Of a stretch of DNA of 64,000 bases, positions 1 through 9,075 are shown one piece after another. Each line of letters begins with the position of its first letter. The stretch's first letter is position 1. The position numbers and the translations under genes are program-made. Source of the stretch: JACRLW01 sp050181465 (GTDB lineage Bacteria; Planctomycetota; UBA1135; UBA2386); the NCBI GenBank assembly GCA_050181465.1, contig JBFXDD010000009.1:62001-126000 (forward strand), given 5' to 3'. The notes below the pieces were generated by a model. The model was not told the DNA's origin, did not search any database, and worked only from the letters and a program-made list of their open reading frames with translations.

Positions 1-2202
1 CCCGATGATCTCGACGGCGGATGCCTTGCGCTCGGTCCAAGGCTCGAGGTTGATGATGGCGGTGCCCGCATTCGATCCGCGTCCCTCCGTCAGGATCTCG
101 TAGCCCGCAACCGAGGTGACCGAAGCAACCCCCGGGATCTCCTTGGCGATCGATTCCAGCTCCAAGGACTTCGCATTGGTGTACTCCAAGGTCGACCCCG
201 GCGGAGTCTGCAACACTGCGTAGATGATCCCCTGGTCCTCACCGGGAATGAAACCGCTGGCCATGTTGGTGTTGACACCAACCGTCCCGAACACGAATGC
301 ACCGGTGGCCCCGAGCGTCAAGATGCGACGCGCGACGATCGGCCGCAGCGTCCCCGTGTACAGGTTGGTGATACCGTCGATCGCACGACTGAACATTGGC
401 TGCACGAACGGAGCGAGCACCACCAACAGACCGACAGGACCCCAGAGCTCGTACGAGAGGTAGGTGAGCCCCAGGAGAAGGGGGAGCCCGACGAGCGCGA
501 GTGCTGCCATTCGCCGGATTCGTGCACGTCCCGCCGCCTTCGCAACGGACAATCCGGCGGCATCGCCGACGACGGCACCCCCGTGCGGTTTCAGAATCAT
601 CGCGCACAGCACGGGAGTGAGCGTCAGAGCGACGACACCGGACAGAATGATCGACACGGCCATCGTCACGCCGAACTGCCGGTAGAACACGCCCACCGGA
701 CCCGGCACAAACGTGACCGGCACGAACACGGACGTCATCACCAGAGTGATGGCGACGATTGCGCCGCTGATCTCATGCAGCACCTCCTGAGTGGCCCGAT
801 ACGGCGACAGGTGCTTCTGAGCCATCTTCGCGTGCACCGCTTCGACCACGACGATTGCGTTGTCGACGACGATGCCGATGGCCAGCACGATGGCGAACAA
901 GGTGATGAGGTTGATCGAGAACCCCATCAGGCTCAGCACGAAGAAGGTGCCGACGAGAGACACCGGCACGGCCAACGCTGGAATCAACGTGGAGCGCAGA
1001 TCGCCGAGGAACAGGAAGACAACCAGCGAGACCAGGATGAAGGCCTCGAGCAACGTGTGCAGCACCTGATCGATCGACGCGTCGACGAACTTCGAGACGT
1101 CGTAGGCGATCTCGTAGTCCATCCCCGGAGGGAACGACGGACGCAGCTCTTCGAGCGTCCGTTTGACCTCCGCGATGACCTCCGCCGCGTTGGAACCCGG
1201 CGCCTGCTTGAGAACCACCGACGCTGCCGGGTGTCCGTCGACATCCGAGTAGATGTCGAAGAACTCCGAGCCGAGTTCGATGCCGTCGTGACCGTGGCGC
1301 TGGGACTCCTGATGCTCGGCCCGATGCGTCTCTCCGTCCGCCGAGGCCGATTCGGATGACCCGTCGTCACTCCCGCCGGCGATGTGATCCTTCGGCGGAA
1401 CGCAGACATCGCGGAGGCGCAGAATCTCCCCGTTCGGCTTCGCCCTCAGCACGATGTTGCCGTACTGCTCGGGCTTGTTGTACCGCCCGATGTAGGTCAA
1501 CACGTACTCCTTCGACTGCGACGTCATGCCGGTGGCCTGACCGAGTCGGCCGGGCGAGCCGATGATGCTCTGCTCCGCCAGGGCCTCCATGATATCTTCG
1601 ACCGAGATGTTGTAGGCGCGCATGCGTTCGGGATTCAGCCACACGCGCATCGCGAAGCTGCGATTGCCGAGGTTCGTCGGGATGCCCATGCCCGGAATGC
1701 GCTTGAGCACCGGCATGACATAGACGTTCGAATAGTTGAATAGGTCCTTCTGGTCGGTGTTCGGGTCGGTGCTGTACAGGTTGAGATACATCAACATGCT
1801 CGGCACGACCTGACTGACGAGGATGCCCTCGCGGACCACGAGGGGCGGCAGTCGGCTCAGAACGATGTTGACCCGGTTCTGAACGTTGACGACGTTGATG
1901 TTCGGATCGGTCCCCGGCTCGAAGTACACGCGAATGGTTGCCTCGCCCGCGCTCGTGGCGTCGGACACCATGTAGCGCATGTTCTGGACGCCGTTGATCG
2001 ACTGCTCGAGTGGGATGATCACGGAGTCGATCAGCACGTTGGCGCTCGCGCCGGGATACGCGATCGACACGTAGACTGTGGGCGGAGCTACGTCAGGGAA
2101 CTGCGCAATGGGCAGCGTGGCGATTCCCAATGCACCGAGAAACAGGATGAGGATTGCCGAGACCAGCGCGAGAGCCGGTCGTGTGAGAATCTTGGTGAAC
2201 AT
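1..2202 (-). CDS. RND multidrug/solute efflux permease (AcrB/HAE1 type), C-terminus beyond window
   Basis: The reading frame is open from ATG at 2202 to the window edge (734 codons), so the C-terminal part is missing. The N-terminus (MFTKILTRPALALVSAIL) is a first transmembrane helix, followed by the periplasmic porter segment with PIAQFPDVAPPTVYVS and the second helix block around LITLFAIVLAIGIVVDNAIV, the standard HAE1 pattern. Such proteins use proton motive force to export drugs or other amphiphiles from the inner membrane and periplasm. It is the last gene of a minus-strand set after a TolC-like channel and an HlyD-like adaptor. It carries an unusual His/Ser/Asp/Glu-rich insertion of about 35 residues (about 1270-1385) just before the conserved ELGSEFFDIYSD segment. 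The substrate cannot be told from the sequence. Confidence 0.93.
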   Translation of the reverse strand, partial: MFTKILTRPALALVSAILILFLGALGIATLPIAQFPDVAPPTVYVSIAYPGASANVLIDSVIIPLEQSINGVQNMRYMVSDATSAGEATIRVYFEPGTDPNINVVNVQNRVNIVLSRLPPLVVREGILVSQVVPSMLMYLNLYSTDPNTDQKDLFNYSNVYVMPVLKRIPGMGIPTNLGNRSFAMRVWLNPERMRAYNISVEDIMEALAEQSIIGSPGRLGQATGMTSQSKEYVLTYIGRYNKPEQYGNIVLRAKPNGEILRLRDVCVPPKDHIAGGSDDGSSESASADGETHRAEHQESQRHGHDGIELGSEFFDIYSDVDGHPAASVVLKQAPGSNAAEVIAEVKRTLEELRPSFPPGMDYEIAYDVSKFVDASIDQVLHTLLEAFILVSLVVFLFLGDLRSTLIPALAVPVSLVGTFFVLSLMGFSINLITLFAIVLAIGIVVDNAIVVVEAVHAKMAQKHLSPYRATQEVLHEISGAIVAITLVMTSVFVPVTFVPGPVGVFYRQFGVTMAVSIILSGVVALTLTPVLCAMILKPHGGAVVGDAAGLSVAKAAGRARIRRMAALALVGLPLLLGLTYLSYELWGPVGLLVVLAPFVQPMFSRAIDGITNLYTGTLRPIVARRILTLGATGAFVFGTVGVNTNMASGFIPGEDQGIIYAVLQTPPGSTLEYTNAKSLELESIAKEIPGVASVTSVAGYEILTEGRGSNAGTAIINLEPWTERKASAVEIIG

Positions 2203-2249
2203 GGTTCGCTCGGGACGCTGGAGCTACGCCTGATGGGTTCTGGACTCGC

Positions 2250-3386
2250 TCATTCGGCACGGTGCTTGAGGGTCTTTCGAACCTCTTTGGGATCACGGAA
2301 CTCGAACTCGACGTGATGACCGTCATGCACCTGCCGTACGCCGTCGAGAACGATCTTGTCGGTCGGATTCAGATCGCCGGCGACGACGAACACATCGTCG
2401 AGCTCGTGCTCGACCGTGATGCGACGCTGGTGCGCGATGCCGTCGTCGCCGATGACGAAGACGTAGTGCTTGTCGAGAACCTCGAAGGTCGCTCGCTGCG
2501 GAATGACCATCGCCTTCGGCAAGGTGCGGTGCAGCAGCAGAGTGCCGGTCTGACCGTGGCGAAGCAGCCGGTTCGGGTTCGGGAAGTCCGCTCGAAAGAG
2601 GATCGTCCCGGTCTCGTGGTCGAAGGTGGACTCGACGGTGATGGTCTCCGCCGCGGGCTGATCGAAGAGCTTCCCGTTCGCGAGCTTCAGTTCGATCCGT
2701 GAGTTCGCGAGTCTCAGGTGCTGCGGCGCCGTCACCGCCGCAGCGTCTTGCCCGGCCTTGAACTCGAGGTAGTCCGACTCGGGGACATTGAAGTACACCC
2801 ACATCACTTCGTTGTCGGAGACCGTGGTGAGCATGTCGCCTTCCTCGATCAGGCTGCCCTGCTGCTCGAACTGGCGATCGATGATCCCGTCGAACGGTGC
2901 CTTGATGTCGGTGAACGACATCTCGGCGGTGGCAAGGTCGACCCTCGCCTTGGCGCGTTCGAGTTCGGCGCGTGCGAGTGCGACTTCCTGGTCCGAGACC
3001 ACGTTGTCGCGGAACAACTGCTCGGTGTTGCGGAGCTTGATCTCGGCACTCTGAAGCTCTGCTTGGTCGGCATGCAGACGCGCCGCGTAGACCACCGGCA
3101 TCAGCTTGAACAGCGGCTGATCCTTCTTGACCGCCTGCCCCTCCTCCACGAGGACTTGTTCCAGATAGCCTCGCTCCAGGGCTCGCAACTCGATGTGACG
3201 CCGCGAGTGGATCTGGCACACGAATTTCTCCGTGACCACCATGTCCTGCGTCAGTGGACTGGTCGCGAGGATGACGTGCTCAGCCTCGTGCTCCTCCTTC
3301 GACTCGTGATCGTGCTTGGGCTTGCACCCGACCAGTGAGAGAACGAAGCAGGCGAGGATCGCGATCTGAGTCGAGACGGAGTTCAT
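2250..3386 (-). CDS. RND periplasmic adaptor (membrane fusion protein), lipoprotein
   Basis: A 378-residue HlyD/AcrA-family adaptor that would bridge the RND pump and the outer-membrane channel. The start at 3386 gives a lipoprotein signal, MNSVSTQIAILACFVLSLVG followed by Cys. Then comes a short His/Glu-rich linker (KHDHESKEEHEAEH), the first lipoyl half (RGYLEQVLVEEGQAVKKDQP), a coiled-coil hairpin (ADQAELQSAEIKLRNTEQLF), the second lipoyl half (FTDIKAPFDGIIDRQFEQQG) and beta-barrel domains. The frame is open further upstream to 4004, but that would run into the TolC gene and lose the signal peptide. The stop lies 47 bases before the permease start. The His-rich linker parallels the His-rich insertion in the pump and may hint at metal handling. 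Confidence 0.92.
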   Translation of the reverse strand: MNSVSTQIAILACFVLSLVGCKPKHDHESKEEHEAEHVILATSPLTQDMVVTEKFVCQIHSRRHIELRALERGYLEQVLVEEGQAVKKDQPLFKLMPVVYAARLHADQAELQSAEIKLRNTEQLFRDNVVSDQEVALARAELERAKARVDLATAEMSFTDIKAPFDGIIDRQFEQQGSLIEEGDMLTTVSDNEVMWVYFNVPESDYLEFKAGQDAAAVTAPQHLRLANSRIELKLANGKLFDQPAAETITVESTFDHETGTILFRADFPNPNRLLRHGQTGTLLLHRTLPKAMVIPQRATFEVLDKHYVFVIGDDGIAHQRRITVEHELDDVFVVAGDLNPTDKIVLDGVRQVHDGHHVEFEFRDPKEVRKTLKHRAE

Positions 3387-3535
3387 GGGTACCGGGGGCG
3401 CTGGATGTGGTCGGAGGGCCTGGAAGCAGGCGAGGATCGGGCGGGCGTTGAGAACAAAGGCGTGGTCGTATCGCTGTGCGGAGTTGGCGGACCCGACCTC
3501 GCCGTTCGGATGACACGAGTTCGATGGAGACGTCC

Positions 3536-5041
3536 TCATGGAACTCGCTCCTCGTTCTTCCGATCGCCCGGTCGCGTCTCCGCTTCCGGAGCGTCCGGCC
3601 GCCGCCACCCTCCGCCGAGTGCCTGATACATGTTGACCACCGCGGCGAGCTGCTGCTTCCTCGTCTCGATCAGCTCGAGTTGCGATTCGAGCGCGTCCCG
3701 TCGCGTCATCAGCACCTCCATGTAGTCGGCGCGAGCGGACGCGAAGAGCTTGTTCGAGACTTCGACCGCTTGGCCGAGGAGATCGACCTGCTGCGCCTTC
3801 AGGGCGTACTTGCCGCCGAGATTCGCGATCAGCGCGATCTGGTTGGCCGTCTCTGCAAACGCCGATCGCAGCGTCTGCTCGAAGTGCAAGACTGCCTGCA
3901 TCCGCTGTGCGTTTGCCGTGTACCAACCCGCAGTGATCGCCTTGCGGTTGAAGAGCGGTGCACCGATGCCGGCAGCGACGCCGTAGAAGACCGACTCCGG
4001 CCACGTCGATAACCGCGACAACGCGAATGCCTCGACGCCGGCACCGGCCTCGATGTCCAGCGACGGGTAGTAGCGTGCGCGTGCCGCGGAGACGTCGAAG
4101 TCCAGCGCAGCGAGTTGCAGCTCTGCCTCGCGCAAGTCAGGACGATTGGCCAGGAGGTGCGAAGGCAATCCGGTCGAGACCGCGGTCGGCTCAAGTTCGA
4201 GAAAGGTCGTCGAACTCCGACTGATCGGCTGCGGAAAGCGGCCGACGAGCAGATTGATCCGGTTCTCGACCTCGACGATCTGCTGCCGGACCTCGAACAC
4301 TCGGCTCTTGTTGTGAAGCACCTCGGCCTCGAACCGCTGCACCGCCAGTTCGGTCACGCGCGCCGCGATCTTCTGAGCACGCACGACCTCCAGCGCCTCG
4401 TTCTGAATCGAGATGTTCCGATCGAGAACCGCGAGCTGGTTGTCGAGAGCCATCAGCTCGTAGTAGGAACGCGCGATCTCCGCCACGAGGCGTGTCACGA
4501 CGTAGTTTCGTCCTTCGACCGTCGCGGAGGTCCGCAGCACGGCAGCCTTCGTCGCATCGCGCAGCCTTCCCCAGATGTCCACTTCCCAGGATGCGAAGAA
4601 GCCGAGGCGATAGTTCGGCAGGTCTTCCGGTACGAGACGCCCCGGCGTGATCTCGTCGCTCGCGTCGCTCGCACCTTGACTCGTGAAGCGGCCCACCCGC
4701 TCCAGACCGACCTGTGCACCCACGCCGACCTTGGGTTGGTACTCGCCGGTGCGCGCCATGACCTCGGCATTCGCGATCGCGACCTCCATCTCGAGGATGT
4801 TGAGTTCCTGATTGTTGGTCAGCGCCTGGTCGACCAACGCGATCAGGTTCGCGTCCTGAAAGAAGCGCTCGACGGGGAGCGAAGCCGCACTCTCGAGCGT
4901 GGGCGAGTCCGTGCCGAACCGCTCGGGAACCGATGCATCTGCGTCCCGAGTCGGAATCCCAGCCAACATGGGAACGCAGCTCACCGGGGTGAGACCGAGC
5001 GCCAAGACGAGGAGCCAACGCTTTTGGTTGCAGCGGGGCAT
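3536..5041 (-). CDS. Outer-membrane efflux factor (TolC/NodT family lipoprotein)
   Basis: A 501-residue outer-membrane factor of the NodT/TolC type, first gene of the efflux operon. The start at 5041 (MPRCNQKRWLLVLALGLTPV) places a lipobox (PVSC) at about residue 25; the frame is open to 5305 but without a better signal. Two OEP repeats of alpha-helical barrel are visible, with the family motif YRLGFFASWEVDIWGRLRD in the first half and LLANRPDLREAELQLAALDF between the halves. The adaptor gene starts 149 bases downstream. Together with the adaptor and pump it would make a continuous channel across both membranes. No clear Shine-Dalgarno sequence precedes the start. Confidence 0.92.
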   Translation of the reverse strand: MPRCNQKRWLLVLALGLTPVSCVPMLAGIPTRDADASVPERFGTDSPTLESAASLPVERFFQDANLIALVDQALTNNQELNILEMEVAIANAEVMARTGEYQPKVGVGAQVGLERVGRFTSQGASDASDEITPGRLVPEDLPNYRLGFFASWEVDIWGRLRDATKAAVLRTSATVEGRNYVVTRLVAEIARSYYELMALDNQLAVLDRNISIQNEALEVVRAQKIAARVTELAVQRFEAEVLHNKSRVFEVRQQIVEVENRINLLVGRFPQPISRSSTTFLELEPTAVSTGLPSHLLANRPDLREAELQLAALDFDVSAARARYYPSLDIEAGAGVEAFALSRLSTWPESVFYGVAAGIGAPLFNRKAITAGWYTANAQRMQAVLHFEQTLRSAFAETANQIALIANLGGKYALKAQQVDLLGQAVEVSNKLFASARADYMEVLMTRRDALESQLELIETRKQQLAAVVNMYQALGGGWRRPDAPEAETRPGDRKNEERVP

Positions 5042-5542
5042 CGCGACGGAGCGCGGCGATGACAGCGCTCTCGGTGCAGCTACCGAGCGATTCGGGATGC
5101 CGAGATGTCGTGCGACGTCGAACATGGCAGGGTCACAAGCAGCAAGCTGGAGCGCCGCGAACGTGCGGACGCGCCGATGCATCGAGGGGGAGGGTCGGGA
5201 GCCGAGAGGGAGACAGGTGCGAACCAGAGCAATCGGTGGCAATGGCCTTCGCGACCAGCACTCGCGCGCGTGCGTCGGGTCACAGCGGAGACCGTCCTCT
5301 CGCAAACCCTCGACGACCTCGACTAGGTTTGCGGACGATCCGCCCAGTCACCTGAGACTGAGCTCGCAGCGGCGACGCGGACCGATCGGCGATGGTCTCT
5401 GCGCTTCATCCCAGAGTTGTCGCGCCCTGTTCATCCTCGACCGTCGGTCGGCTCGCCATGGCGAGCCGCCGGGATCAGGAGTGCGCGAGTCCCTGCTGAG
5501 AGCGAGGCGCCGACGGAACCGTCGAGTCAGCGACGAGGCATG
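5042..5542. other. 500-base region upstream of efflux operon, no gene recognised
   Basis: This stretch should hold the promoter of the minus-strand efflux operon. Open frames here lack recognisable domains or signal peptides. I see no tRNA, strong hairpin or repeat element. Confidence 0.5.
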
Positions 5543-5944
5543 TCAGCGGCGAGGCCGCACTCGCGCGGGAGGCGCTCTCGCCGCGAATCCGGACGAACCA
5601 TCGTTATTCCCGTCCGAGTCGACAGCCGGCTTGCAGGCGCAACCGGTGTCATCCAGGCTGCGATCGTGCGCGACACAGGTCGGGAGCATTCCCGAGCCCT
5701 CTTCCTCCGAGGGCTCGACTTCGCATGCCTCGTCGCCGAGCTCGGCCGTAGTAGCGACGTCGATCGAGGAGGGGGCGCTCGGCGCACGTGACTCGTCGCA
5801 CGAGGTCACGTCGACCACGCGCGGCACCGACGTCTCCGGTGATGCTGGCTTGTGAACGAAATCGCCGGAGCCCGTCCCGAGCACCACCAAGGTGGCCCCG
5901 AGCAGGCCGACGATCCATGTCACAAGAGACTGGCGGGGACGCAC
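5543..5944 (-). CDS. Small predicted exported or anchored Cys-containing protein, unknown function
   Basis: A 133-residue frame starting MRPRQSLVTWIVGLLGATLV, which reads as a positively charged start plus one hydrophobic helix (signal peptide or membrane anchor). The remainder is acidic and low in hydrophobicity, with scattered cysteines (VTSCDESR, GDEACEVE, LPTCVAHD, DTGCACKP). Third-codon positions are mostly G or C, as in neighbouring genes. I recognise no family. It is divergent from the beta-helix gene at 6352 and could be a spurious frame, so confidence is moderate. Confidence 0.5.
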   Translation of the reverse strand: MRPRQSLVTWIVGLLGATLVVLGTGSGDFVHKPASPETSVPRVVDVTSCDESRAPSAPSSIDVATTAELGDEACEVEPSEEEGSGMLPTCVAHDRSLDDTGCACKPAVDSDGNNDGSSGFAARAPPARVRPRR

Positions 5945-6351
5945 GGTGTGAGATGAGCTGCAGCGAAGCGGCGGTGCAGGACGCTAAGCGGCAACCGAAG
6001 GCTTGTCCATCGGTCGCCGTCGAGTCGCCCTGGCTTCATGTCGGTCGCGTCGGAAACGGGCCTACCACGGCGAAACTCCCGGTTCCTTCGCGATGCCCCC
6101 CCGGGAGACCGCGGTCGAGAGGCTTCTGCAACGGCACACCCGAGCGCGGAGGGACGAGCAACCGCCGCCGGGAAGACGTCGCTCGTATCGGGTGGCCGAC
6201 GCTCGCCGACCGCATCGCCGCACGAGGAACACCAGGAATCGGACGCTTGGCCCGGCCGGCAGTCGATGATGCGATTTGCACTCTGATCGGCATCCGAGTT
6301 GCGAATCAAGACCCCTCGCTTCAGAACTCGTTCCCCAACAGAATTCGCACG
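5945..6351. other. 407-base intergenic region, nothing recognised
   Basis: This region lies between the small minus-strand gene and the plus-strand beta-helix gene. The frame of the beta-helix gene is open back to 5788, but the signal peptide fixes the start at 6352, so this is best read as upstream regulatory sequence. I saw no convincing promoter or repeat. Confidence 0.45.
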
Positions 6352-7515
6352 ATGATCCCAAGCCCACGTCTTCGTCATGCCATGGCCGGCATTGGCCTCT
6401 CGCTCGGTCTTTCGCTTGGCCTGTCGGTCGGCATCGCGGCCCAGAACACGATCGTCGTCGATGCCGCCAACGGCCCCGGATCGTCGTTCACCGACATCCA
6501 GCCGGCCATCCAAGCGGCAAGTGACGGCGATCGCATCCTGGTGCGCGCCGGCATCTATGGCGGGTTTGCGATCGACGGCAAGGGCCTGGCGATTCTCGGC
6601 GAGCCCGGAGTGTTCATCCAGCGCCTGGCGCTGGTCGAGATCCGCAACACGACGGCGCAGCAGCCGATCGCGCTGGCAGACCTGAACATCGACATACCGT
6701 ACTTCTTCTTCACGCACACGGTCGAGAACTGCGACGGGCGCGTCACGATCGAGCGCACTCGATTGGGAGGCTTCTCGACGCCGTTCCGCTTCCTCGACTG
6801 TGCGGACGTTCGAATCACAGCGACGAGGGCCGACGGCGGCTTGCTGTTCCGGAACTCCCGCGCGACCATCACGGACTCGGTCCTGATGGTCGGCCCAGGA
6901 TTGACGAGTCCCCACGACGCACTCGTCCTGGAGGCAAGCCAGGTTCAGGTCTCCCGCTCCAACGTCTTAGGCCAGTCGCTGGGCTTCCGTGCTGTGGTGT
7001 CCGCGGCCATCGCGCTCGACGCCAACTCGACCGTGTTCCTGACGGGTGACGGCAGCAATACCGTCGCCGCGGGGATCGGGTTGCCCAAGCCGGCGATCCT
7101 CGGCGCCGGCCGCGTCGAGCGAGATCCGCGAGTTCCGGTGATCGGATCGAACGGAGCACCCGCGGTGGTCGCCGGCCAGGACATCCTCCGCCACATCCCC
7201 TCGCTCTCGGCGACCCGCGCGCCCATCGGCGGCTTGGTCGAGGTCGATCTCGCCGGCCTGCCCGGTGCCGCCTTCGGGCTCGTGCTCGGAGTGCCGGGCA
7301 CGCCCACGCCACTGCCCGGTCTAGCGGGCACCGTGGACCTCGGTGTCGTGCTGATTGCAACCAGCGGCGTGATGGGCAACGGAACGTTCCACCTCTCCCT
7401 GCCGCCGGCCCTCGGCCTCACTCCCGGCACCGAGCTGACCTGGCAAGCGATCGCGAGCGACGGAATCGGCGGCTTCGCGCTGTCGAACTCTGCCACCTAC
7501 GTCAGGTCGCGCTGA
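6352..7515 (+). CDS. Secreted right-handed parallel beta-helix protein
   Basis: A 387-residue protein with a signal peptide (MIPSPRLRHAMAGIGLSLGL, cleavage after IAAQ). It is followed by the opening common to planctomycete beta-helix proteins: NTIVVDAANGPGSSFTDIQP, then AIQAASDGDRILVRAGIYGG (DUF1565/pectate-lyase-like). The middle holds irregular beta-helix turns. The last about 40 residues (FHLSLPPALGLTPGTELTWQ to SNSATYVRSR) resemble the C-terminal module of three other exported proteins in this window (13652, 26310 and 46508 genes). Surface or extracellular location is inferred. No catalytic residues are evident, so an adhesive or structural role is as likely as polysaccharide binding. Confidence 0.8.
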   Translation: MIPSPRLRHAMAGIGLSLGLSLGLSVGIAAQNTIVVDAANGPGSSFTDIQPAIQAASDGDRILVRAGIYGGFAIDGKGLAILGEPGVFIQRLALVEIRNTTAQQPIALADLNIDIPYFFFTHTVENCDGRVTIERTRLGGFSTPFRFLDCADVRITATRADGGLLFRNSRATITDSVLMVGPGLTSPHDALVLEASQVQVSRSNVLGQSLGFRAVVSAAIALDANSTVFLTGDGSNTVAAGIGLPKPAILGAGRVERDPRVPVIGSNGAPAVVAGQDILRHIPSLSATRAPIGGLVEVDLAGLPGAAFGLVLGVPGTPTPLPGLAGTVDLGVVLIATSGVMGNGTFHLSLPPALGLTPGTELTWQAIASDGIGGFALSNSATYVRSR

Positions 7516-7520
7516 CGACC

Positions 7521-7543
7521 ACGCGCGGCGATCGACCGCGCGT
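7521..7543. terminator. Bidirectional hairpin between convergent genes
   Basis: A perfect 8-bp stem (ACGCGCGG / CCGCGCGT) with loop CGATCGA lies between the beta-helix gene stop (7515) and the stop of the convergent small gene (7543). There is no T-tract, so Rho-independent function is uncertain; it may instead protect 3' ends. Confidence 0.5.
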
Positions 7544-7977
7544 CACGTTGCTTGACTTCGATCGGACGCGATCGCCAGCACTTGCCAGCCGTTCGCGATC
7601 GCGCAACGACAGAGAATCACCAGGCCACGGATCTCGCCGGCCAGTCGAGGCGAGACCGAGGTCTCGCCATGGCGCAGCGCCACGGCGCGATACAGCGCGG
7701 GCAAAGCGAGATCGTCGAATCGCGCGAGTGCCGCGACCGCCTCGGCACGCAGTGCGGTAACCCGGTAGCAGCCAAGCGTCCGCTCGCTCGCAAACGTTGA
7801 AGTCGAAGTGCCGCCCCGCGCGAACTCGACCGCAGCATCAATCCTCTCCGCAGCACCGTCGCCGACGAGTTCGACGAACGGCAGGACGTCGCGCAGATCC
7901 TCTTCCCGGCCGCAGTTCTCGATCGCCGCGCCGAGGTCTGCAGCGAACCCGGCAGCCAGGGCCACAACGTCGATCAC
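7543..7977 (-). CDS. Conserved-looking small protein of unknown function, last gene of acyl-CoA operon
   Basis: A 144-residue, mainly helical, Ala-rich protein. The start is a GTG at 7977 that overlaps the TGA of the upstream acyl-CoA dehydrogenase (GTGA), a layout typical of translational coupling. This is why I reject the longer frame to 8253. No signal peptide, membrane helix or known motif is visible. Features include GREEDLRDVLPFVELVGDGA and a C-terminal Cys pair (VILCRCAIANGWQ). The coupling suggests it serves the dehydrogenase, for example as a helper or as a detached helical domain, but this is inference. Confidence 0.7.
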   Translation of the reverse strand: MIDVVALAAGFAADLGAAIENCGREEDLRDVLPFVELVGDGAAERIDAAVEFARGGTSTSTFASERTLGCYRVTALRAEAVAALARFDDLALPALYRAVALRHGETSVSPRLAGEIRGLVILCRCAIANGWQVLAIASDRSQAT

Positions 7978-9062
7978 CCGGAGAATGCGCGGGCAAGTTC
8001 CGCGCGGATCGCTGCCGCGCCGCCATCGAGCACTTCCAGCGTCTTCGCGTCGCGGTAGTGCCGCTCGACGTGGTACTCGACCGTGTAGCCGTAGCCGCCG
8101 TGAATCTGGATCCCCTCGTCCGCGGCGATCACCGCCGCCTCGATCGCCGACAGTCGCGCATGCTTCGCGGCTTCCGCGGCATCCTGCCCGAGATCGAACA
8201 ATCGCGCCGCGTGGAACACCAAGTGGCGCGCGGCTTCGGCTCGACGTCGGCACTCCACGAGCTTGTTGGCGACGGCCTCCTGCTTTGCCAGCGGCTTGCC
8301 GAAGGCGATGCGCTCCTTGGCATGGCGCATCGTGTGGTCAATGGACGCAAGTGCGCTGCCGGTCGCGATCGCCGCGGCGCCCAGATGAGTCACGACGCGT
8401 GCAGTCGCCAACAGCTCGGACGCCCGCGCGCCGCGCGCCACGCATTCGTCGGCCGTGACGATCACGCCGTCGAAGTCGACTGTGGCCGGCGCGCAAGCGC
8501 GGTAGCCGAGCGAGTGCGACGGCGAGACCGCGACGCGATCGCTCGGCAACACGAACAGGGAATCCTGGCCGTCGAGCTTCGCGGCTACGACGAACAGCCC
8601 CGCCTGCCCGGCAGCCGTGACCACTGCGGTGCGTCCGCGTAACTCGAAGCCGGCACCCTTGCTCGTCGCGGCCACACCGTGCTCGGGGCCGACGAAGGCC
8701 GCGACGGTCTCGCCGCCCAGGATCGAGGCGATCGCCGATGCAGCACCGGCTTCGCCCGCGAGCGCGAAGGCGCACGACGCGCCCTGCCCCAACAACAGGC
8801 GCGCACTCGAGCCGCAAGCACGACCGAGTTCCTCCAGGGCCACCACGAGAGCGATCACGCCGAGGCCGACGCCGCCCTGATCTTCGCCGACGGCGGCGCC
8901 GAGGAGTCCGAGTTCCAGAAGGCCCTCGAAGCTCTTCTGTACGAACTCCGCGTGTTCATCACAGTGCAAAGCGTTCGGTGCAGCGACGTCGGCGACCAGC
9001 TTCCGCACGGTCTCCTGGATCATCGCCTGCTCTTCGCTCAGTTCGAGATTGTGCATGACCAT
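7974..9062 (-). CDS. Acyl-CoA dehydrogenase family protein (second copy in operon)
   Basis: A 362-residue flavoprotein of the acyl-CoA dehydrogenase family, which oxidises an acyl-CoA to the trans-2-enoyl-CoA and passes electrons to electron-transfer flavoprotein. The N-terminal helical domain (MVMHNLELSEEQAMIQETVR) and C-terminal FAD-domain signatures (RIAFGKPLAKQEAVANKLVE, IQIHGGYGYTVEYHVERHYR) are clear. The middle beta domain is more divergent than in the 10194-11342 copy. ATG 9062 and ATG 9056 are both possible starts. It follows sppA by 13 bases and overlaps the next gene by 4. Divergence from the first copy suggests a different chain length or branched substrate. Confidence 0.9.
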   Translation of the reverse strand: MVMHNLELSEEQAMIQETVRKLVADVAAPNALHCDEHAEFVQKSFEGLLELGLLGAAVGEDQGGVGLGVIALVVALEELGRACGSSARLLLGQGASCAFALAGEAGAASAIASILGGETVAAFVGPEHGVAATSKGAGFELRGRTAVVTAAGQAGLFVVAAKLDGQDSLFVLPSDRVAVSPSHSLGYRACAPATVDFDGVIVTADECVARGARASELLATARVVTHLGAAAIATGSALASIDHTMRHAKERIAFGKPLAKQEAVANKLVECRRRAEAARHLVFHAARLFDLGQDAAEAAKHARLSAIEAAVIAADEGIQIHGGYGYTVEYHVERHYRDAKTLEVLDGGAAAIRAELARAFSG

Positions 9063-9075
9063 GGTTGATTGCTTG

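Noticed and set aside
583..1359. His/Asp/Arg-rich 258-codon plus-strand frame
   Set aside because: It is the complement of the RND permease; its His-rich look is a frame effect.
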